A stretch of DNA of 40,602 nucleotides. Source: an uncultured bacterium (GTDB taxonomy: Bacteria > Verrucomicrobiota > Kiritimatiellia > RFP12 > UBA1067). The translations under genes and the position numbers were made by a program. Location: assembly GCA_902761275.1 (NCBI GenBank), contig CACWJS010000015.1, positions 1-40,602 on the forward strand, read 5' to 3'. Under the pieces are notes generated by a model, which worked only from the letters and a program-made list of their open reading frames with translations, made no database searches and had not been told where the DNA came from. Below are positions 36,089-40,602 of this stretch, piece by piece (the first letter of the stretch is position 1; each line of letters starts with the position of its first letter).

Positions 36089-36776
36089 GCAGCTAAAGCT
36101 TGATGTCTTCAAGGCGAACCAGCGGCTTGTCTCGTCGGGACTTGTAGTCCTTACGTGGGGCAATGCCTCTGGGTTCGATCCCGAGGCGAATCTCATGGTC
36201 ATCAAGCCGAGCGGCGTTGACTATGACAAGATGACGGCAGACGACATGGTGGTCGTCGACCTTTACGGAAACGTCGTCGAGGGGAATCTCCGTCCGTCGA
36301 GCGACACCGCGACGCACCTCGAGTTCTACAGGAACTTCAAGGGCGTTAAGGGCGCGGTCCACACGCACTCCGTCGAGGCGACGGCGTGGGCGCAGGCCTG
36401 CCGCGAGATACCGTGCTACGGAACGACCCATGCCGACACTTTCCACGGTTCAGTGCCGGTGACGCGCGTCCTCACTGAGGCGGAAGTCAACGAGGCGTAC
36501 GAGCTGAACACGGGGCGCGTGATCGTCGAACGCTTTCGCGACCTCGAGCCGCTGGCCGTTCCCGGCGTTCTTGTCGCGGGCCACGCTCCGTTCACTTGGG
36601 GCAAGGACCCGCAGGATGCGGTCGACCACGCGATAGCGCTTGAGGCGATTGCCAAGATGGCGCGGCTCACCGAAGAGGTCTGCGCCGCCCGCTGCGCGCC
36701 TGAGCTCGCGTCCTACGTCGGCGAGAAGCATTACCAGCGCAAGCACGGCAAAAACGCCTATTACGGCCAGAACTAG
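36081..36776 (+). CDS. araD: L-ribulose-5-phosphate 4-epimerase
   Basis: The 231-aa class II aldolase-fold epimerase is full length. Landmarks are WGNASGFDP (26-34), VIKPSGVDYD (40-49), RPSSDTATHLEFY (71-83), the metal histidines in AVHTHSVEATAWA (H94, H96), AGHAPFTWGKDPQDAV and the signature end VGEKHYQRKHGKNAYYGQN. It interconverts L-ribulose 5-phosphate and D-xylulose 5-phosphate in the cytoplasm and is the last step of the arabinose pathway. Its ATG lies inside the kinase stop region, so translation is coupled. The last 40 codons are duplicated in the chimera at 3794-4153. Confidence 0.96.
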   Translation: MLEQLKLDVFKANQRLVSSGLVVLTWGNASGFDPEANLMVIKPSGVDYDKMTADDMVVVDLYGNVVEGNLRPSSDTATHLEFYRNFKGVKGAVHTHSVEATAWAQACREIPCYGTTHADTFHGSVPVTRVLTEAEVNEAYELNTGRVIVERFRDLEPLAVPGVLVAGHAPFTWGKDPQDAVDHAIALEAIAKMARLTEEVCAARCAPELASYVGEKHYQRKHGKNAYYGQN

Positions 36777-36814
36777 CCGAAAGGCTGGTATGGAACGCCA
36801 AGATTGGATTTTGA

Positions 36815-36820
36815 TATAAT
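36815..36820 (+). promoter_or_regulatory. Extended -10 of the phosphofructokinase gene
   Basis: TGA-TATAAT (36815-36820) ends nine bases before the ATG, so the leader would be only 2-3 nt. There is no operator and no clear -35. Confidence 0.55.
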
Positions 36821-36829
36821 TTACTTGCT

Positions 36830-38014
36830 ATGAAAAAGATGAACATGGTAATCGCCCAGTCGGGCGGCCCCTCGATGGTAATCAACCAGTCGCTCGTAGG
36901 CGCGGTGCTTGAAGCCCGCAAGTCGGCGAAGATCGGCAAGATTCTCGGTGCCCGCCACGGCATCCTCGGAATTCTCGGAAACGACTACATTGATCTTAGG
37001 AAACCTTCTGCGAAGAAGCTCGAAGCGATTGCAGAGACTCCCTCCTCCGCGCTTGGCAGCTGCCGTAGGAAGCCGGATGCCGCCGACTGCCGCGCGATTT
37101 TCGAGGCGTTTAGGAAGCTGAATGTTGGTTACTTCTTCTATATCGGCGGCAACGATTCCGCAGATGCCGCGCGCATCGTCGCGGAGGAGGCCGAGAAGGA
37201 GGGCTATCCGCTCGTCGTCTACCACATCCCGAAGACGATCGACAACGACCTTCGCTCGTGCGACCATACGCCCGGCTTCGGCTCGGCGGCTCGCTTCGTC
37301 GCGAGCGCGATTCGCGGCGACGACCTCGACAACCGCGCGCTTGGCGGCGTCAAGATCGACATCATAATGGGCCGCGACGCCGGCTTCCTCACCGCGGCGT
37401 CCGCGCTTGCCCGCGTCCGTCCCGATGACGGTCCGCATCTCATCTATCTCCCAGAAGTCCCGTTTAGCGAGGCGAAGTTTGTGAAGGACGTCAAGGCGGC
37501 GCTTAAGAAGTTCGGCCGTTGCGTCTGTGCCGTTTCCGAGGGAATTCGTGGCAAGGACGGCGTTCCGATCGGCGCGAAGCTCGGCTCTGGCGAGAAGGAC
37601 AGCCACGGAAACGTGCAGATGTCGGGAACTGGCGCGCTTGGCGACGCGCTTGCCCGCGTCCTCAAGGAGAAGGCGAAGGTGAAGCGCGTTCGTGCCGATA
37701 CGTTCGGCTATCTTCAGCGTTCCTTCCCTGGCATTGCCTCGAAGGTCGACCAGGCCGAGGGTCGCGCGGCAGGTGCGGCGGCGGTAAAGGCGGCGCTGAA
37801 GGGGGCGCTTTCGAAGGGCACGATTGCGATTGTTCGCGAAGAGTCGAAGAAGTACCGCGTGGCGTTTGCGCCGGTGCCGATTCAGAACGCGGCGAAGTAT
37901 ACGAGGTCGGTGCCGAAAGAGTATATAGCGAAGAACGGCCACGACGTGACCGAGGCGTTCCTCGCCTATGCTCGCCCGATTGTCGGCGAGCTCCCGCCAT
38001 GCGAGATATTCTGA
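36830..38014 (+). CDS. Pyrophosphate-type 6-phosphofructokinase
   Basis: The 394-aa protein starts with the phosphate-binding NMVIAQSGGPSMVINQSL. It has GGNDSAD (106-112) in place of the ATP-type GGDGS, and PKTIDND (134-140). An aspartate at that second position with the PKTIDND lysine is the mark of the PPi-dependent group, which reversibly phosphorylates fructose 6-phosphate. PPi enzymes of anaerobes can also phosphorylate sedoheptulose 7-phosphate and so replace transaldolase. The position directly after araD (53 bp) fits such a pentose role. The gene has its own near-leaderless promoter but could also be read from the ara operon. Confidence 0.9.
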   Translation: MKKMNMVIAQSGGPSMVINQSLVGAVLEARKSAKIGKILGARHGILGILGNDYIDLRKPSAKKLEAIAETPSSALGSCRRKPDAADCRAIFEAFRKLNVGYFFYIGGNDSADAARIVAEEAEKEGYPLVVYHIPKTIDNDLRSCDHTPGFGSAARFVASAIRGDDLDNRALGGVKIDIIMGRDAGFLTAASALARVRPDDGPHLIYLPEVPFSEAKFVKDVKAALKKFGRCVCAVSEGIRGKDGVPIGAKLGSGEKDSHGNVQMSGTGALGDALARVLKEKAKVKRVRADTFGYLQRSFPGIASKVDQAEGRAAGAAAVKAALKGALSKGTIAIVREESKKYRVAFAPVPIQNAAKYTRSVPKEYIAKNGHDVTEAFLAYARPIVGELPPCEIF

Positions 38015-38321
38015 CGCCTGGCGAGAGGTGAGACTCGGCGGTGGCCGAAGGCTCCTCCTCGCGGAACCTCGGCGAATACGCCGTATCCGCTCGCTCGGAC
38101 CTTCGCTCCACCGCCTCGCTTTCCAACCACAATAAAGTGGTGGGCGCGGCGAAAGTGCCGCGTTTCCGTCTCGTCTCTCCGCCGCAAAAGTTTTTTACGA
38201 TTTAAGAAGCGGCGGGGACAAAGCGGCGGGGACAGACCCCGAGAAACGCTGATTTTTCAGGCCGTTTGCGGTTCAGCCCCATTGCAAGCATGGGAAGGTA
38301 GGGGTTTCTGTTGTTCCCCCA
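38015..38321. other. Gene-free stretch with hairpins and a tandem repeat
   Basis: No credible gene is visible. ACCAC/GTGGT (38126-38141) and CGCGGC/GCCGCG followed by TTT (38145-38162) are two hairpins that could end transcription of the phosphofructokinase gene. A T-run lies at 38191-38196. The rest resembles degenerate intergenic filler. Confidence 0.5.
38207..38241. repeat. 14-bp tandem repeat with a palindrome
   Basis: AAGCGGCGGGGACA occurs twice in perfect tandem (38207-38234); the second copy runs into the hairpin CGGGG-ACAGA-CCCCG (38227-38241). Such GGGGACAGACCCC palindromes resemble REP-like or IS200-end elements, but no transposase is nearby. Confidence 0.6.
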
Positions 38322-38351
38322 TTGCCAAGGCGAAAGCAAGTATGGTATAAT
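38322..38351 (+). promoter_or_regulatory. Promoter of the antitoxin-toxin pair
   Basis: TTGCCA (38322-38327), an 18-bp spacer, TATAAT (38346-38351). The leader is about 35 nt, with AAGGTGG before the ATG. Confidence 0.6.
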
Positions 38352-38392
38352 ACGGATGTATTTAAAACAACTACATAACGAAGGTGGAGTGC

Positions 38393-38710
38393 ATGAACCA
38401 GGCATTGTTGCAAGTAAGGGTTGACAGAGGTCTCAAGGAAGAGACTGCTGCCATCTATGACGCAATTGGCATTGACCTGCCTACGGCGATAAGGATGTTT
38501 CTCAAGAGAACGGTTATGGTTGGCGGTCTTCCCTTTGAAGGGAAGCTGGTCATAAAAGACAACGCGGCGCGGAGAGCCTTTGTCTCAATGCGCCAGAAAG
38601 TCGAAGCAGCGCAAGAGGACGAGCCTTCGCTCGATGAGATAAACGAATACATCTCTTCAGTTCGCCGGAGCAGAAAGTCGGCCGGAACAACGGCAAGGCG
38701 GCAAGCATGA
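38393..38710 (+). CDS. RelB/DinJ-family antitoxin
   Basis: The 105-aa protein has the RelB/DinJ ribbon-helix-helix start: LLQVRVDRGLKEETAAIYDA with IGIDLPTAIRMFLKRTV. The C-terminal part, rich in charged residues, would wrap the toxin. RelB-type antitoxins neutralise a toxin and repress their own promoter. It overlaps the PIN gene by ATGA. ATG 38393 is chosen over GTG 38384 because AAGGTGG is better placed for it. Confidence 0.85.
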   Translation: MNQALLQVRVDRGLKEETAAIYDAIGIDLPTAIRMFLKRTVMVGGLPFEGKLVIKDNAARRAFVSMRQKVEAAQEDEPSLDEINEYISSVRRSRKSAGTTARRQA

Positions 38711-38943
38711 TAAAAGCCGTCATAGATACGAATGTCCTTGTGTCTGCATTCTGGACTCCAAACAGGCGGTCGCCAACCGTGCGGATTGCCGATGCCATCA
38801 CGAAGGACTTGTTCACGCCCCTGTATTCACCGCAGATGATAGTGGAGTACCGCGAGGTATTATCCCGCTCAAAGTTCGCTTTCTCAGAAGATGAAGTTCA
38901 TAACCTCGTCTCTCCAACTCCAACTCTGAACTCCAACTCCTGA
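38707..38943 (+). pseudogene. PIN-domain toxin, truncated at a short repeat
   Basis: The 78-aa frame starts like COG1569 PIN toxins (KAVIDTNVLVSAFWTPNRRS), with the first catalytic aspartate in DTN, and continues to SPQMIVEYREVLSRSKF, giving the second acidic residue. PIN toxins of this type have about 135-145 residues and need further acidic residues, which are missing. At about 38911 the frame enters the CTCCAA repeat, giving SPTPTLNSNS and a stop. The RNase should be inactive, so the antitoxin is probably an orphan. Confidence 0.8.
38909..38941 (+). repeat. CTCCAA-type repeat at the PIN truncation point
   Basis: Units CTCCAA, CTCCAA, CTCTGAA, CTCCAA, CTCCTGA follow one another. The same unit occurs at 33002-33040 between the symporter and isomerase genes. 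Confidence 0.7.
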
Positions 38944-39051
38944 CTCCTCGGCACTCGCTCCGCTCGGCTCGGTCGCTTCCCCAAGGGTCGCGCCCACCCG
39001 CAAGGGGCGGTTACGACCCCTGACCCCTAAAACACTTATATAGGGTGCCGA

Positions 39052-39080
39052 TTGATTTTGGGGCCAGAATAGGGTATAAT
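39052..39080 (+). promoter_or_regulatory. Promoter of the PEP carboxykinase gene
   Basis: TTGATT (39052-39057), a 17-bp spacer, TATAAT (39075-39080). A leader of about 50 nt holds a small hairpin, GCCC-AAAAA-GGGC (39102-39114), and then TAAGGAG seven bases before the start-proximal AAAG. It has no regulon operator. Confidence 0.7.
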
Positions 39081-39136
39081 ATCTCCCAATACTTTCAAAA
39101 CGCCCAAAAAGGGCATTTCTTAAGGAGTAAACAAAG

Positions 39137-40602
39137 ATGGTCAAGACGCCGAAGTTCGCGAACGACAAGGTGTTCGCGTGGGTTGACAAGTGGAACAAAG
39201 TCTGCACGCCCGACAAGATCGTGGTCGTGAAGGGCACGAAGAAGGAGCACCTCGCGATCTGCGAGATGATGGTCAAGAACGGCCAGTTCATCAAGCTGAA
39301 CCAGAAGAAGCGCCCCGAGTGCTATCTCGCCCGCTCCCACGAGAGCGACGTCGCGCGTGTCGAGGGCCGCACGTTCATCTGCTCCAAGAAGGAGATCGAC
39401 GCGGGTCCCACGAACCACTGGATGGACCCCGAGGTCATGAAGAAGCTCATGCTCAAGAGCTACAAGGGCTGCATGAAGGGCCGCACGATGTACGTGATCC
39501 CCTACGCCATGGGCCCGATCGGCAACCCGATCACCCAGTACGGCATCGAGATCACCGACTCGCCTTACGTCGTCGTCAACATGAACATCATGACCAGGAC
39601 GGGCGACGCGGTTCTCAAGCACCTCGGCAAGGACGGTGACTTCATCCCCTGCATCCACTCCGTCGGCGCTCCTCTCAAGAAGGGCCAGAAGGACGTCGCG
39701 TGGCCTTGCGCGAAGAAGATCGACGACAAGTTCATCACGCAGTTCCCCGAAGACCGCCAGATCTGGTCGTTCGGTTCGGGCTACGGCGGGAACGCGCTCC
39801 TCGGCAAGAAGTGCTTCGCGCTCCGCATCGCCTCGAAGCTCGCGAAGGACCAGGGCTGGATGGCCGAGCACATGCTCATCCTCACGCTCACGAGCCCCGA
39901 GAAGAAGCAGTACCACGTCACGGCTGCGTTCCCATCTGCCTGCGGCAAGACGAATCTCGCCATGATGCTCCCGAAGCTCAAGGGCTGGAAGCTCCAGACG
40001 ATCGGCGACGACATCGCGTGGCTCAAGCCGGGCGATGACGGCCGTCTCTACGCCATCAACCCCGAGAACGGCTTCTTCGGCGTTGCTCCGGGCACCTCGA
40101 TGGACTCGAACCCCAATGCGCTTAAGAGCTGCAAGAAGGGCACGATCTTCACGAACGTCGTTCTCACCCCCGATGGCGACATCTGGTGGGAGGACATGGG
40201 CGTCAAAGCCCCGAAGGAAGGCATCGACTGGAAGGGCAACCCCTGCTACGTCTGCAAGGACGATCCTTTCCGCATGGGCCCGAAGCCGGGCATGACCAAG
40301 GCCGAGATCAAGGCGGCTGGCTACGTCGCGGCGCACAAGAACTCGCGCTTCACCGCTCCCGCCGAGAACTGCCCTGTTCTCGACAAGGCCGGCTTCAACG
40401 GCCTCTGGAACAAGAAGCCCACGGGCGTGCCGATTGACGCGATCCTCTTCGGCGGTCGCCGTCCTTCGACGATCCCGCTGGTGAATGAGGCGAAGAGCTG
40501 GACGCACGGCGTGTTCATGGGCTCCGCCGCGGGCTCCGAGGTCACCGCCGCCGTCATCTCCGACCAGATCGGCCAGGTCCGCCGCGACCCGATGGCGATG
40601 CT
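39137..40602 (+). CDS. pckG: GTP-dependent phosphoenolpyruvate carboxykinase (3' end outside window)
   Basis: The visible 488 residues cover most of a PEPCK (GTP). The P-loop-like kinase motif is [13 protein letters not shown] (265-277), preceded by the substrate region [22 protein letters not shown] and followed by [32 protein letters not shown] with the metal-binding aspartates. The enzyme interconverts oxaloacetate and PEP; in rumen-type fermenters it often works in the CO2-fixing direction on the way to succinate. About 100-130 residues are missing at the window edge. The start follows TAAGGAG. It is unrelated to the xylan island. Confidence 0.96.
   Translation, partial: MVKTPKFANDKVFAWVDKWNKVCTPDKIVVVKGTKKEHLAICEMMVKNGQFIKLNQKKRPECYLARSHESDVARVEGRTFICSKKEIDAGPTNHWMDPEVMKKLMLKSYKGCMKGRTMYVIPYAMGPIGNPITQYGIEITDSPYVVVNMNIMTRTGDAVLKHLGKDGDFIPCIHSVGAPLKKGQKDVAWPCAKKIDDKFITQFPEDRQIWSFGSGYGGNALLGKKCFALRIASKLAKDQGWMAEHMLILTLTSPEKKQYHVTAAFPSACGKTNLAMMLPKLKGWKLQTIGDDIAWLKPGDDGRLYAINPENGFFGVAPGTSMDSNPNALKSCKKGTIFTNVVLTPDGDIWWEDMGVKAPKEGIDWKGNPCYVCKDDPFRMGPKPGMTKAEIKAAGYVAAHKNSRFTAPAENCPVLDKAGFNGLWNKKPTGVPIDAILFGGRRPSTIPLVNEAKSWTHGVFMGSAAGSEVTAAVISDQIGQVRRDPMAM

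Noticed and set aside
38907-39000. CRISPR-like repeats at the CTCCAA array
   Set aside because: Units are 6-7 nt without spacers; no cas gene is present. No CRISPR array was found in the window.

Overview
The window is GC-rich bacterial DNA, apparently from an anaerobic, plant-fibre-degrading gut or rumen bacterium. AdhE, GTP-dependent PEP carboxykinase and a PPi-type phosphofructokinase point to a fermenter. Large secreted proteins with autotransporter-associated beta-strand (PATR) repeats, a LamG-like domain of the kind common in planctomycetes and relatives, and a DUF1593 protein suggest the PVC superphylum, perhaps Kiritimatiellota. The taxon is an inference; no rRNA or marker gene is present.

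Layout. 1-1530: 5' part of adhE (minus). 1852-3279: a DUF234-type ATPase, less GC-rich than its surroundings. 3270-4309: a wreck of a pentose operon (transketolase 3' end, xylulokinase 3' end, an araB-araD deletion chimera, a small lipoprotein remnant). 4394-31000: a large (arabino)xylan island with GH10 xylanase, four stand-alone GH43 enzymes, a broken GPH-type sugar transporter, a broken transketolase, GH51, GH97, a two-component system, a DUF1593 hydrolase, a 1400-aa PATR-GH43-CBM6-GH5 enzyme, a 972-aa secreted PATR protein, a GH5 enzyme and a GH2 remnant. 31211-38014: Na+/sugar symporter, arabinose isomerase-like protein, ribulokinase-like kinase, AraD, PPi-phosphofructokinase. 38393-38943: RelB-like antitoxin with a truncated PIN toxin. 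39137-end: PEP carboxykinase, cut by the window edge.

The most striking signal is a shared promoter module. Eleven sites carry an 18-bp inverted repeat with consensus RTNAYCC-N4-GGGTGAT, ending 21-23 bp before a -10 hexamer. One site is shared by two divergent GH43 genes, so twelve promoters are served. There is no recognisable -35, and most of the -10s are of the extended TGN type. In nine of the twelve, the -10 ends only 6-7 nt before the ATG, so those mRNAs should be leaderless. The operator centre lies about 43-45 bp from the predicted transcription start, the position used by class II activators such as LuxR-type proteins. The window encodes one candidate regulator: a NarL/LuxR-type response regulator with a tandem-OB-fold sensor kinase, directly downstream of a GH43 gene that has the operator. 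I read this as one arabinoxylan regulon.

The second theme is decay by small deletions and duplications. The transketolase is split by a perfect 10-bp tandem duplication; an unduplicated fragment 7.7 kb away preserves the ancestral frame. The transporter has lost about two membrane helices and its frame. Two chimeric ORFs look like deletion fusions. Short 6-7-nt repeats sit inside GH97, the ribulokinase and the truncated PIN toxin.

How the genes would work together: secreted GH10, GH5 and the multimodular enzyme cut the xylan backbone; GH43 and GH51 remove arabinose and xylose; the symporter imports sugars; the isomerase, kinase and AraD convert L-arabinose to D-xylulose 5-phosphate; PPi-phosphofructokinase passes carbon to glycolysis and possibly replaces transaldolase; AdhE and PEPCK serve fermentation.
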